DNA from: an uncultured Clostridia bacterium | GTDB taxonomy: Bacteria > Bacillota > Clostridia > Lachnospirales > Cellulosilyticaceae | Reading direction: 5' to 3' | Length of the DNA stretch: 64,000 bases | NCBI GenBank assembly: GCA_937921505.1 | Contig: CAKZUB010000022.1 | Location: 38,885-102,884, forward strand | Part shown: piece after piece, positions 8,146-17,356 of the stretch | Position numbering within the stretch: position 1 is the stretch's first letter | Layout of the letters: each line of letters opens with the position of its first letter | Position numbers and translations under genes: made by a program | The notes under the pieces: generated by a model | Seen by the model: the letters and a program-made list of their open reading frames with translations, nothing else | Database searches by the model: none | Told to the model about the DNA's origin: nothing

Positions 8146-9216
8146 TTATTTCCATATCCCTATATAATTTTCTTTTTCAATAGCTGCTTCTTCAAATGTT
8201 GCCATAGTATATAATGTGTGAAGTGCCATATCCATTAACTGAAAAGTTAATGTACATCCTGTTCCTTCACCAAGCCTCATGCCCACATGAAAGTAGGGTG
8301 TCATACCCAAAGCCTTCATCGCTACACTCATTCCTGTTTCCTTTGACATATGAGAAGGAAACATATAGTGTGCACACTTTGGCTCTATTTTATAGGCACA
8401 AAGGGCTGCAACCGCAGAAATAAATCCATCTATCACCACTGCTTTTTTATTTTTAGCCGCTCCTATAAATACCCCGCATAGTCCAGCTAAATCAAATCCC
8501 CCCACTTTTGCAAGAACATCTATCACATCTTCTTTGCTAGGATTATTTTGTTCAATAGCTGTTTTGATTGCATTAATCTTTCTATTAAAGGTATCTTCTT
8601 TTACCCCCGAACCTTTACCTGCTACATTTTCCAAATCTTCTCCTGTAAGTACACCAAGTACTGCAGCTGAAGTTGTCGTATTCCCAACTCCCATTTCTCC
8701 TGTCCCAAACACCTGATAACCTTGATCTATAAGAGACTCTACAGCTTCTATGCCAATCTGAATAGCTTTTACTGCTTCCTCTCTTGTCATCGCTGGTTCT
8801 TGACACATGTTGAATGTGCCTTCTCTAATCTTTTTGTTATGTACAAGCGGTGAGGCAATCTCTCCTTTAACACCTATATCAATCACATGGATATCAGACT
8901 TTGAAAAGGTTGTCATTCTATTGATGCCAGTTATACCTCTTGTAAAATTATAGGTTACTTGCTGCGTAACATCTTGTGGACATTCACTTATTCCCTCATC
9001 ATAGACGCCATTATCAGCGCACATAATAATAACTATTTTTTTATCTATCATGATCTTTTTAGTTTCTTGAATCCCTGCTAATCTTATAACAATTTCCTCT
9101 AATTCTCCTAAAGCGCCTACTGGTTTTGTAAGATTATCAATATATTTTTCTACCTCTTTTTGAACATTGATATTTGTGGTTTCAATGCCCTTAACATATT
9201 CTAAGATATCATACAT
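8146..9216 (-). CDS. cobT: Nicotinate-nucleotide:dimethylbenzimidazole phosphoribosyltransferase CobT
   Basis: This 356-residue enzyme activates the lower-ligand base of cobamides by transferring phosphoribose from nicotinate mononucleotide. Characteristic segments are LTKPVGALGELE near the N-terminus, the CADNGVYDEG loop, GEMGVGNTT and the C-terminal RLGEGTGCTL carrying the catalytic Glu. It has the normal family length. It stands alone, with no other cobamide synthesis genes in the window, inside the methyltransferase island. That suggests it remodels or finishes the cobamide used by the local corrinoid protein. An AAGGAGAGG site precedes the ATG. Which base it prefers (a benzimidazole, purine or phenolic base) is not visible. 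Confidence 0.95.
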   Translation of the reverse strand: MYDILEYVKGIETTNINVQKEVEKYIDNLTKPVGALGELEEIVIRLAGIQETKKIMIDKKIVIIMCADNGVYDEGISECPQDVTQQVTYNFTRGITGINRMTTFSKSDIHVIDIGVKGEIASPLVHNKKIREGTFNMCQEPAMTREEAVKAIQIGIEAVESLIDQGYQVFGTGEMGVGNTTTSAAVLGVLTGEDLENVAGKGSGVKEDTFNRKINAIKTAIEQNNPSKEDVIDVLAKVGGFDLAGLCGVFIGAAKNKKAVVIDGFISAVAALCAYKIEPKCAHYMFPSHMSKETGMSVAMKALGMTPYFHVGMRLGEGTGCTLTFQLMDMALHTLYTMATFEEAAIEKENYIGIWK

Positions 9217-9280
9217 GTTATAACCTCTCCTTAAGATGATAATTTTTTTCCAATAACCGATGTTATTAAAGTAGTATGTG

Positions 9281-9844
9281 TTATTTTAATAACACTACGC
9301 TCATATAAGAAACAGTGTGGGGGCCATTATTATAAGGAATGCCGCTTGTATTTGCAAGATCTGTTACATCTATACCGTACCCTTCTATTGGTGGAATAAG
9401 CTTGTCTGGAAATCTGCAAGGTTTGTTATCAAGATAAGTACATTTCTCACAATATTCACACCCTCCTGCAGTTAGCCCCATGCTATTAAGACCTGGATAC
9501 ATTGTTTTAATAGCATCTGTTATTTCCTCAAAAATTTCTTTATGAACTTTTTTTGCCTCCATCATGCCCTCAAAATCAAAAGAGTCTTCAAGCTGATAAA
9601 TAGTCTGTATGACCAATGCTTTAGTAAATTGATTTATTTTTTTTCTACCTTCTTCAAGTTCACCAATTGCTGGAGGACATGCCCAATTTGTGCCATATCT
9701 GCCACACACATTACTCTTACACATATCTCTCAATTCTTGTCTAAATGTAATCTTGCTTACATCTATGACTGCTACATTATCAGCTTTTAATAGTTTGCAC
9801 TGCTCTTTAAGTTTTTCAAAATCAAGGATTCTATTCATTGTCAT
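9281..9844 (-). CDS. DUF2284 cysteine-rich putative metal-binding protein
   Basis: This 187-residue protein matches the DUF2284 family of predicted metal-binding proteins. It has two cysteine groups: CKSNVCGRYGTNWACPP near residue 30-50 and GGCEYCEKC with a later Cys in KPCRFPD around 130-150. That is consistent with an iron-sulfur or zinc site. It is cytosolic with no membrane segment. ATG 9844 is preferred because GGAGAG lies 7 bases upstream; a GTG at 9850 is too close to that site. DUF2284 proteins occur beside corrinoid methyltransferases, and this one lies between cobT and a PocR-AraC regulator. Its activity is unknown; an electron-transfer or corrinoid-repair role is only a guess. Confidence 0.82.
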   Translation of the reverse strand: MTMNRILDFEKLKEQCKLLKADNVAVIDVSKITFRQELRDMCKSNVCGRYGTNWACPPAIGELEEGRKKINQFTKALVIQTIYQLEDSFDFEGMMEAKKVHKEIFEEITDAIKTMYPGLNSMGLTAGGCEYCEKCTYLDNKPCRFPDKLIPPIEGYGIDVTDLANTSGIPYNNGPHTVSYMSVVLLK

Positions 9845-9859
9845 TCTCACTCTCCTTTT

Positions 9860-11119
9860 TTAACCCAGATTGTTATGATGTCTTACTTGCGCTTGTCTAT
9901 ACTTTTTAGGTGATACATCAACTAATTTTTTAAACACCTTAGTAAAATAACTTTGATCAGTAAATCCTGATTTTAAAGCAATCTCCTCCAGTGTTAGGTC
10001 TTCTGATATTAACATTTTTTTACTATTTTCAATTCTAACTAAATTAAGATAATGTGTAAATGTTTTTCCCATACTTTCTTTAAATATTTTACTTAGATAA
10101 TTAGGCGTAATCCTTGCATGATTTGCAGCATCCTCCAATGTTATCTTATTCATATAATTAGCTTTGATATACATACAGGCTTTATGAATGATATCCGCAT
10201 ATTTTATTTCTCTATTCTTAAATACTAAATCAATAAATTTCTCGAGTAATTTTGTAAGCCATAGATAAAGTTCTTCTATATGATCTATTTGAAAAATCTC
10301 TTTCATACATAGTCCATTTAGCCAAAATACTTCTACATAATCAGCTCCTCCTGCTAAGGCGCCCTTTGATAAAATAACAACAAGTTCTAGAATTCTTGCA
10401 ATAAGTATATCAGTATCTTCTCCTCCAGTTGCAAAAAGCTCTACAAGTATTTCATTTAAAAGTTTTTTTGTTTCTTCTATATTTAAGCTTTCTATTGCCT
10501 CCAAAAGATGTTGTTCTTTTTCAATAGAATATTTTATATTACTGATACTAAGATTTGACTTAATTCTATCAATAGATTCATATAACTCTTTTTGTTGCTC
10601 ACTAATCAATTTTTGACTTTGCAAAGTCTCCGTATTATGTGAATCACTTAGACTTTTAGCGACTAAAAAAAGCATTTCTGCAAGTGCTGTTACTCTTTGC
10701 GGCTTTATTTGCTGCACCTCTTCTAGATAGACATAAAGATTATAGGCTTGTTCAATAGGAATATTATTTTTATTAACTAATTCTTCAAAAAGATATTCTT
10801 GCTTATCTGTAATAAGTACAGGCCCGCCATAAAGAGCTGCTTTTAGCTCCCCTGCATTTATAATAGGTGCAATCCAGTGACAAAATCCAATAGGACAATA
10901 ATATACGTAGCACTCTCCAAGTCTTATGGCTTGCTCACTATAATATTTTTTTATATTTTTACATAGCAACTGTTTCCCTGTAAGCCGCTTAAATTCCTCG
11001 CAAAATTTTGTATTACAAGGAATGTTGTTATCTTGATCTTCAAATAGTATATAATGACTTGTTACCTCTGTAGCCTCTTTATATCGTATAGTACTTGTCT
11101 TAATTGTCATTTCATCCAT
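9860..11119 (-). CDS. PocR-domain AraC-family regulator (paralogue 2)
   Basis: Like the regulator at 1.1-2.4 kb, this protein (about 420 residues) joins a PocR-type sensor domain to a C-terminal AraC double helix-turn-helix. The order of segments and the four sensor cysteines (C-x4-C, C, YYC) are the same, so the two are clear paralogues. This copy has an extra Cys in FCHW. It sits 10 bp upstream of the DUF2284 gene and downstream of the corrinoid-protein gene, inside the island it probably activates. The start is uncertain: AGGAGG lies 12 bases before ATG 11119, and an ATG at 11149 would place the site inside the gene. The ligand may be methanol or another small alcohol (inferred). Confidence 0.85.
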   Translation of the reverse strand: MDEMTIKTSTIRYKEATEVTSHYILFEDQDNNIPCNTKFCEEFKRLTGKQLLCKNIKKYYSEQAIRLGECYVYYCPIGFCHWIAPIINAGELKAALYGGPVLITDKQEYLFEELVNKNNIPIEQAYNLYVYLEEVQQIKPQRVTALAEMLFLVAKSLSDSHNTETLQSQKLISEQQKELYESIDRIKSNLSISNIKYSIEKEQHLLEAIESLNIEETKKLLNEILVELFATGGEDTDILIARILELVVILSKGALAGGADYVEVFWLNGLCMKEIFQIDHIEELYLWLTKLLEKFIDLVFKNREIKYADIIHKACMYIKANYMNKITLEDAANHARITPNYLSKIFKESMGKTFTHYLNLVRIENSKKMLISEDLTLEEIALKSGFTDQSYFTKVFKKLVDVSPKKYRQAQVRHHNNLG

Positions 11120-11206
11120 ATCTAACCCTTGCCTCCTAAGCTTAAGCATTCTAAATTTATTATATACTATTATAGCGTTAGAATGAGCTCAGAATATAAA
11201 TATATA

Positions 11207-11243
11207 ATAAAGAGTGCGTTCAATATCTGCCCGCACTCTTTAT
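11207..11243 (-). terminator. Terminator after the corrinoid-protein gene
   Basis: Perfect 12-bp arms (ataaagagtgcg and cgcactctttat) flank a 13-base loop just past the stop at 11255. They separate the activator/corrinoid transcript from the PocR-AraC gene. Confidence 0.8.
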
Positions 11244-11254
11244 GAACTCTTCTA

Positions 11255-11890
11255 TTATGCTACTACAAACTCTTTAGCAACTTCTGCACATGTTGCAGCA
11301 TCTGGTGTAAAGGCATCTGCTCCAATTTCATCTGCATAAGCTTGTGTAATTGGTGCGCCTCCAATCATAACTTTAACTTGATCTCTAAGTCCTGCTTCAT
11401 TTAACGCATCAATAACAACTTTTTGTTCACCCATAGTTGTTGTAAGAAGAGCTGACAAAGCAACAATTTGTGGACTATGCTCTTTAACTGCTTCAACTAT
11501 TTTTTCTGCTGATATATCAATGCCTAAGTCAATAACTTCTAAGCCTTTTCCTTCTAACATCATTTTTACTAAGTTTTTACCAATATCATGAAGGTCGCCT
11601 TTTACAGTACATAAAACAACCTTACCTACAGCTTTTACACCCATGTCTACTAGTTTTGGTTTAAGAATTTCAGCACCCGCATTCATAGCTCTCGCTGCAA
11701 TTAAAACTTCCGGAACATAAACTTCGTTTCTTTTAAATTTACCTCCAATGATGTCCATTCCAGCAAGTAAGCCTTCATTAAGAATAACATCTGCACCAAT
11801 GCCTTCTTCTAACGCTTTGTTAATAAGTTCTTTAACATCTTTTAATCTACCTTTTTGTAAGCTCTCAGAAATTTGAAGTGTAATACTCAT
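11255..11890 (-). CDS. Small corrinoid protein (MtaC/MttC type)
   Basis: This 211-residue methyl carrier has an N-terminal four-helix cap (about 1-88) and a Rossmann-like B12-binding domain. The base-off/His-on motif is D99-L-H101-D-I-G104, with H101 as the lower axial cobalt ligand. SALLTTTM and GGAPIT complete the cobalamin pocket. MtaB-type enzymes methylate such proteins, and UroD-type enzymes demethylate them. It lies 36 bp after the reductive activator gene on the same strand, so the two are one operon, and it ends in a strong terminator. It is the only corrinoid protein in the island and therefore the likely shared partner of MtaB and the UroD-thioredoxin protein. The generic length prevents assigning it to methanol strictly. 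Confidence 0.9.
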   Translation of the reverse strand: MSITLQISESLQKGRLKDVKELINKALEEGIGADVILNEGLLAGMDIIGGKFKRNEVYVPEVLIAARAMNAGAEILKPKLVDMGVKAVGKVVLCTVKGDLHDIGKNLVKMMLEGKGLEVIDLGIDISAEKIVEAVKEHSPQIVALSALLTTTMGEQKVVIDALNEAGLRDQVKVMIGGAPITQAYADEIGADAFTPDAATCAEVAKEFVVA

Positions 11891-11925
11891 TATCTTAATC
11901 CCTCCATATAATTATATTTTGACTT

Positions 11926-13689
11926 TTATTGAAAACTCATAGATTCCATATAGTAATCCATGAACTTTACACTATTTGATAGTTCTACATACTTGCATTT
12001 ACTTTTTATTTGCTTGGCTACTTGTAAGTACTCTTTATTCAAAAGTACTTTAATAGCACCTATACCAGCAGAATTACCAATACTCACAATTTTATGCTCG
12101 AGTTCCTTTGGTAATAAACCAATTTTAATAGCACTTTCCTTGTTCATATAGCTTCCAAAGCCTCCGGCTATATAAACCTTATCTATAGCCTCTACTGTTA
12201 TGCCGCTCTCATATAGCATAGTCTCTATGCCAGCTCTAATGGAGCCTTTTGCCAGTTGGATTTCTCTTATATCTTTTTGATTAATATAGATAGGTGTCCC
12301 ATCTGATTTTCTAGCAAGTTCAAAAGAACTCATTCCTTCTATGTCTACTAGATCATCGCCTTCTAAATAGCCTGTTTCATCTACATACCCTGATTCTAGT
12401 AAGTAGGCTACGCCATCAATAAGTCCTGAACCACATATGCCAATTGGGGCTTCATCATTAATCGTAGTAATACTGAACTTGCCGTCATTTTTAACTACTT
12501 TATTGATAGCTCCAAAGACGCCACCAACGCCATAAGTAATATTAGCTCCTTCAAAAGCAGGCCCCGCTGCTGTAGCACAGCATGTAATATGATTTTGATT
12601 TAGAAGAGCAATTTCACCATTTGTACCAATATCTATAAGTAATGCACAGAGGTTATCTTCATACAAATTGGTTGCAATTATCCCACTTACAATATCTGCT
12701 CCTACATAAGCTGCTATACTAGGCACAAGTATTACCTTACAATGCTTAGAACCTTGAAGTCCCATATTTAATGCGTCTGTATAGATCGTTTCTGTAAATA
12801 CTGGAGTAAACGGTGCTGCTCCAATATCTTTAGGATTTACATTTAATAAAAGATGCATCATTACAGTGTTGCCAACGATAACAATCTCATCTAGCTCATC
12901 CTCATCTATACTATTATTCCTTAGCAAGTAAGCTATCATACTATTAATTTGTTGGGTAATTGCTGCACTTAGCTCATTTAATCCCTTCGTATGATGCGCA
13001 TGCTTAATACGTGTAATGACATCAAAACCAAAGTTTTTTTGGTGATTTATATCAGAAAAGACATCTTTGTACTCTCCTGTAGATAGATTGTACAAATAGC
13101 TTACAACCGTTGTCGTCCCTATATCTATTGCAATACCATAGCTTTCTTCCTTTTTATCACTTACAGCTATCACTTCATCTGAACTATGAATCAAGGTTAT
13201 TGTATCCACATTACTATTTATTATTTCTGGCAACTTCCTCATAGCGTCTAAACTTACCTTAGTGACTCCCATCTCATGTTTTAACGTAGTTATATAATCT
13301 GATTTTATACCATCTTTTAAGTTTGAAGTGGGTAAGTAAGTTCTTTTAATAAATGGGTCTAATCCTGATGTCTCCTCATAAATGTCTTCAGCAATTTGAT
13401 ATTTTCTTGATGAAAGTTGAAGTGTAATATCTCCTGTCACCGTTAGTAAACAAGCAAAATGCACACCATTTCTTATTTCTTCCTCAGTTAAAAGACTAGT
13501 TTCTTCTAGTGTATAAGGTACATGACTCATTACTTTAACCTTACACTTTTTACACTTTCCTTTACCTCCGCACGGAGCATGATAACCACGCTCGTGAATA
13601 ATAGCGTTATGCAATAACTCTCCATGTTCAACATCCAATGTTTTTAAAAATTTATGATTTCCATTAATGATTTGAACTTGATGTTTCAT
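11926..13689 (-). CDS. Reductive activator of corrinoid proteins (2Fe-2S, DUF4445)
   Basis: The 587-residue protein uses ATP to drive reduction of accidentally oxidised cob(II)amide back to cob(I)amide. The N-terminal ferredoxin domain carries C40, C46, C49 and C80 (C-x5-C-x2-C-x30-C), a plant-type 2Fe-2S site. The rest is the ASKHA-like DUF4445 ATPase, with AIDIGTTT, LIDIGTNGE and AGGFGSYM phosphate loops. This layout is the bacterial RACo/RACE type rather than archaeal RamA with 4Fe-4S clusters. ATG 13689 is chosen because TAGGAGGGA lies about 5 bases upstream. It is first in the operon with the corrinoid protein and divergent from the MFS transporter gene. Confidence 0.92.
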   Translation of the reverse strand: MKHQVQIINGNHKFLKTLDVEHGELLHNAIIHERGYHAPCGGKGKCKKCKVKVMSHVPYTLEETSLLTEEEIRNGVHFACLLTVTGDITLQLSSRKYQIAEDIYEETSGLDPFIKRTYLPTSNLKDGIKSDYITTLKHEMGVTKVSLDAMRKLPEIINSNVDTITLIHSSDEVIAVSDKKEESYGIAIDIGTTTVVSYLYNLSTGEYKDVFSDINHQKNFGFDVITRIKHAHHTKGLNELSAAITQQINSMIAYLLRNNSIDEDELDEIVIVGNTVMMHLLLNVNPKDIGAAPFTPVFTETIYTDALNMGLQGSKHCKVILVPSIAAYVGADIVSGIIATNLYEDNLCALLIDIGTNGEIALLNQNHITCCATAAGPAFEGANITYGVGGVFGAINKVVKNDGKFSITTINDEAPIGICGSGLIDGVAYLLESGYVDETGYLEGDDLVDIEGMSSFELARKSDGTPIYINQKDIREIQLAKGSIRAGIETMLYESGITVEAIDKVYIAGGFGSYMNKESAIKIGLLPKELEHKIVSIGNSAGIGAIKVLLNKEYLQVAKQIKSKCKYVELSNSVKFMDYYMESMSFQ

Positions 13690-13948
13690 GACATCCCTCC
13701 TATTTGTATTCATTATATACCGTTTTTGTCATATCCTATATGAATTTATTACTCTTTTTTGTACTTTATTACCACACCTATCAAGAGATTTTTCCCATTT
13801 GCCTATTTAATCTGTAATCTAAGATTGTAGATATGAGACATTTTAGCAGAAATTTAGCAAAAATTATCGCAATTATATTTTTATCCTATGAAATATTATG
13901 CTATAATAAATAGCTATGTACAAAAATCAATTATCGGAGTAATAACTC

Positions 13949-15148
13949 ATGAAAAAACAATCAACAAATATTATATTTTTCGGTCTCATGCAAGGCTTTT
14001 ATTGGGGAACTTGTGCCTCTTTTAATGTATTTCTCGTTTTTTATTTAGAGTCACTTGGTATCCCAAGCTCACACATTGGTCTGCTCCTAACAGTAGGAAT
14101 GATTGCCGGAGTTACCTCTCAATATTTTTGGGGCTATTTATGCGATTATTTAAACGGCATAAAAAAAGTAATGGCTCTATGTATAATAGGTGCGGTTGCA
14201 GCCGTTTGGACTCTTCCTACCGTTCAAGGCATAAAAGCTATATTTCCTGTTTATATAGCCTTTATGTTATTTCAGCCTGTTATCCCTTCACTTATTGATA
14301 CGTGGACTATACAACTTAATAAGTCAACCAGAAAAAACTATAGCAAATTAAGAAGTTTAGGTTCATTAACGTTTGCTGTCATGTCTTCTTTTTTCGGTCT
14401 ATTGGTAGAAAAATATTTTTTCAATGCAATGTCAATAGCTTTTACACTTTTTAGTATACTTCTTTTTACAACGGTTATTCTTTCTGAAGATCTTGTTAAA
14501 GAAAAAAGAATCATAATTAAAGAAACTAAGTACAAAGAATCCCCACTCTCTCTTTTAAAAAATATAAAATTCATAGTATTTCTTTTTGGAATTATGCTTA
14601 TATTCATACCTAATAGTTTTATATCAAGTTATATGTTTTATATAGCGAGATCTGTGAATGGCTCTGCACGTGAGATGGGGATAACCTTTGGCTTAGCCGC
14701 TATTTTGGAAATTCCTATTTTTATAATGTTTGGGCGTATTACAAAAAAAGTTTCTGTAGAAAAACTCCTTGTTATTGGTTCTGTATTTTTAGTAGCAAGG
14801 ATCTTTCAGCTTATATTTATCAAAACGCCTTATGGACTATACACCAATGCATTATTTCATGGCATAGGGTTTCCGATTATAATAAGTTCCTTTAGACATT
14901 ATGTTCCATCGATTGTACCCAAACATCTTATAGTAACTGGACAGGCCATTACTGGCGCTTTTGCAGGTGGCATTCCCTATATTATGGCGACTTACTTTGG
15001 TGGAAATATCATACAGCGATATGGTATAACACACTGTTATATGCTATTTAGTCTATTGGCTAGTATAGCCTTTATCCCATTTGTTTATCTTAACTTAACA
15101 TCTTTAAAGAACAAGAACAAAATACCCGCTTCTCAATTTAATGGCTAG
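13949..15148 (+). CDS. MFS transporter (MFS_1-like)
   Basis: A 399-residue integral membrane protein with about 12 predicted hydrophobic helices. It carries an MFS loop 2-3 signature in weakened form (GYLCDYLNGIKKV between helices 2 and 3) and the two-fold repeat typical of the superfamily. It resembles the nucleoside/oligosaccharide proton symporter-like group. It is divergent from the corrinoid activator operon, with about 260 bp between them, and ends 2 bp from the convergent AraC gene. The substrate cannot be predicted. A TATAAT at about 13902-13907 is a possible -10. Confidence 0.8.
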   Translation: MKKQSTNIIFFGLMQGFYWGTCASFNVFLVFYLESLGIPSSHIGLLLTVGMIAGVTSQYFWGYLCDYLNGIKKVMALCIIGAVAAVWTLPTVQGIKAIFPVYIAFMLFQPVIPSLIDTWTIQLNKSTRKNYSKLRSLGSLTFAVMSSFFGLLVEKYFFNAMSIAFTLFSILLFTTVILSEDLVKEKRIIIKETKYKESPLSLLKNIKFIVFLFGIMLIFIPNSFISSYMFYIARSVNGSAREMGITFGLAAILEIPIFIMFGRITKKVSVEKLLVIGSVFLVARIFQLIFIKTPYGLYTNALFHGIGFPIIISSFRHYVPSIVPKHLIVTGQAITGAFAGGIPYIMATYFGGNIIQRYGITHCYMLFSLLASIAFIPFVYLNLTSLKNKNKIPASQFNG

Positions 15149-15149
15149 T

Positions 15150-15989
15150 TTATACGATATGTTGTTCACGATAAGCTTTAGGTGATAAGCTTTTAAATTT
15201 TTTAAAAACTTTTGAAAAGACAAACGCGTCTGTATAACCTATTGAATGTGCAATCTCCGAAATAGTAAGTGGCGTATGCTGCAAAAATTCAGTTGCTTTA
15301 TTTAGCCTAAAATGGACTAAATAACTCTGCGGAGACTCATTAATCAGCATATTGAAAAGCTTAGTTAAATATTTTCTATTAATCCCTACATAAGAAGCAA
15401 TTTCTTCTATCGTTATTTTCCTTGAGTAATTGGTCTCAATAAACTCGATAGCTTGTCTAATATAATGTTCCTGCCGCGAGGGCATCTCCCCAGATGTAAC
15501 TCTCGCATGCGTATACTCAGCTATATTTGCCAGTAATAGGTAAAAACCACTTAATGCATGTAAATCCATGCTTTTTTCATGATGTGTAGATTCAAAAATA
15601 CTTTTAAAACACTGTATAAAAGCCTCTGGATTATTACATTTAAAAGTAGGATGTTTTAAACTTAGACTTAGTCTATTTAAATAAGTTTCTGCATGCAGAC
15701 CATTAAAAGAAACCCAATAATAGTCCCAAGGGGTGATAGCATCAGGCGCGTACTCTATGACTATACTTGGTGATATTAAAAATCCTTCACCTGCACTAAC
15801 TTCATAAGTAACTCCATTAATTGTTACCTTTCCCTTCCCGCTATGTATATAGTAAAGACTATAATGATCCCTTATCCCAGGTCCCCATGAAAAATGACAT
15901 TCACAATCTCCAGTACCACAAGAATAGAGCTTAATATCTAAATTGACATCTAAATAACTGTTTTCACTTTTAGGCTTAAAGCAAATCAT
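15150..15989 (-). CDS. AraC-family regulator with cupin-type sensor
   Basis: This 279-residue regulator has an N-terminal cupin (YIHSGKGKVTINGVTYEV around residues 45-62, typical of sugar-sensing AraC proteins). A C-terminal double helix-turn-helix spans about 175-275 (TIEEIASYVGINRKYLTKLF, then the second helix-turn-helix and SPKAYREQ). ATG 15989 is preferred because AAAGGAG lies 6 bases upstream; the longer frame has no site. It is divergent from the aldo/keto reductase gene with a 132-bp shared promoter region, so that gene is the likely target. The ligand is unknown. Confidence 0.85.
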   Translation of the reverse strand: MICFKPKSENSYLDVNLDIKLYSCGTGDCECHFSWGPGIRDHYSLYYIHSGKGKVTINGVTYEVSAGEGFLISPSIVIEYAPDAITPWDYYWVSFNGLHAETYLNRLSLSLKHPTFKCNNPEAFIQCFKSIFESTHHEKSMDLHALSGFYLLLANIAEYTHARVTSGEMPSRQEHYIRQAIEFIETNYSRKITIEEIASYVGINRKYLTKLFNMLINESPQSYLVHFRLNKATEFLQHTPLTISEIAHSIGYTDAFVFSKVFKKFKSLSPKAYREQHIV

Positions 15990-16121
15990 CTTTTTCTCCT
16001 TTTTATGATAATAATAAGACATTATAACATATTTAGAGGTTATAAGATAATGGTATTTCTACAATAAAGTCAATATACTATTAAGTAGTAACTAAGCTTT
16101 TTAAAAACAGGAGGTGTCAAT

Positions 16122-17114
16122 ATGACATATATAGCACAAGAAGATCGTTATGAGACTATGAGATACAACAGATGTGGAAATAGCGGTTTAAGACTACCTG
16201 CCATTTCTTTAGGCTTGTGGCACAATTTTGGAGATATTAACGTCCTTGAAAATAGCCGTATGATGCTAAGACGCGCATTTGATCTTGGCATAACCCACTT
16301 CGACTTAGCGAATAACTATGGTCCACCAGCAGGATCTGCCGAATTAAACTTTGGCAGAATTTTAAAAGAAGACTTTGTGCCTTACAGAGATGAACTTATT
16401 ATTTCTACAAAAGCTGGCTACACAATGTGGCCAGGTCCTTATGGCGACTGGGGTTCTAAAAAATACCTCGTATCTAGTTTAGACCAAAGTTTAAAAAGAA
16501 TGCAGCTTGATTATGTAGATATCTTTTATCATCATCGTCCAGATCCTAATACGCCACTTGAGGAAACAATGGGCGCTTTAGATTTAATGGTCAGACAAGG
16601 CAAAGCCCTTTATGTGGGTATTTCTAACTACCAAGCTACCGAGGCAAAAAAAGCAATTACTATCCTTAAGTCACTCGGAACTCCTTGTCTTATTCATCAG
16701 CCAAAATACTCTATGCTTGAGCGTTGGGTCGAAGATGAACTTCTTGATGTATTAGCCGAAGAACAAATAGGGTCTATAGCCTTTTCGCCACTTGCTGGCG
16801 GCAGATTAACAGCACGTTACTTAAATGGTATTCCGCAAGACTCAAGAGCCGGTGGTCAAAGTGCTTTTCTAAAATCAGAAGACATTACCGAGGATTTACT
16901 TAAAAAACTTCATACTTTAAATGATCTAGCCGCTAAACGTGGTCAAACACTTGCTCAAATGGCTCTTGCCTGGGTCCTTCGTGGTGGTAGAATCACCTCC
17001 GTATTAATAGGCGCTAGCAAAGTAAGCCAAGTTGAAGATTGCGTAGATGCTGCAAAAAATATAGACTTTATGCCTCAAGAATTAACTGCTATTGAAGAAA
17101 TTCTTAGTACTTAG
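16122..17114 (+). CDS. Aldo/keto reductase, YghZ-like
   Basis: The 330-residue NADPH-dependent oxidoreductase has the AKR TIM barrel. The catalytic tetrad is visible: Asp and Tyr in FDLANNYG, Lys in ISTKAGY and His in FYHHRPD. The sequence is close to YghZ/Gpr-type enzymes (L-glyceraldehyde 3-phosphate reductase group), shown by MRYNRCGNSGLRLP, GPYGDWGSKK and the C-terminal ITSVLIGAS. An AGGAGG site precedes the ATG. It is divergent from the AraC regulator and ends in its own terminator, so it is a single-gene unit. The physiological aldehyde is unknown. Confidence 0.9.
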   Translation: MTYIAQEDRYETMRYNRCGNSGLRLPAISLGLWHNFGDINVLENSRMMLRRAFDLGITHFDLANNYGPPAGSAELNFGRILKEDFVPYRDELIISTKAGYTMWPGPYGDWGSKKYLVSSLDQSLKRMQLDYVDIFYHHRPDPNTPLEETMGALDLMVRQGKALYVGISNYQATEAKKAITILKSLGTPCLIHQPKYSMLERWVEDELLDVLAEEQIGSIAFSPLAGGRLTARYLNGIPQDSRAGGQSAFLKSEDITEDLLKKLHTLNDLAAKRGQTLAQMALAWVLRGGRITSVLIGASKVSQVEDCVDAAKNIDFMPQELTAIEEILST

Positions 17115-17145
17115 GTCTTTCCATAATACCCATCAATATTTTATA

Positions 17146-17197
17146 GATAAAAAAGCTATGTACAATTTCAAGTGAATTGCGCATAGCTTTTTTTATC
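17146..17197 (+). terminator. Terminator after the aldo/keto reductase
   Basis: Arms gataaaaaagctatg (17146-17160) and catagctttttttatc (17182-17197) pair around a 21-base loop and end in a run of T. Confidence 0.8.
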
Positions 17198-17356
17198 GTT
17201 TTTTTATATTTCAGTGCTATTTAATGTCAATTTAAAGTAAATTTTACACAAATATAACTTTCTAACTCCCGATATAGTGCTATGATGAAAGAAAAACTTA
17301 TTATATGGATTAACTATTTTTTATTTTATCTCATGCACTCAAGAAAGGTCTAGAAA

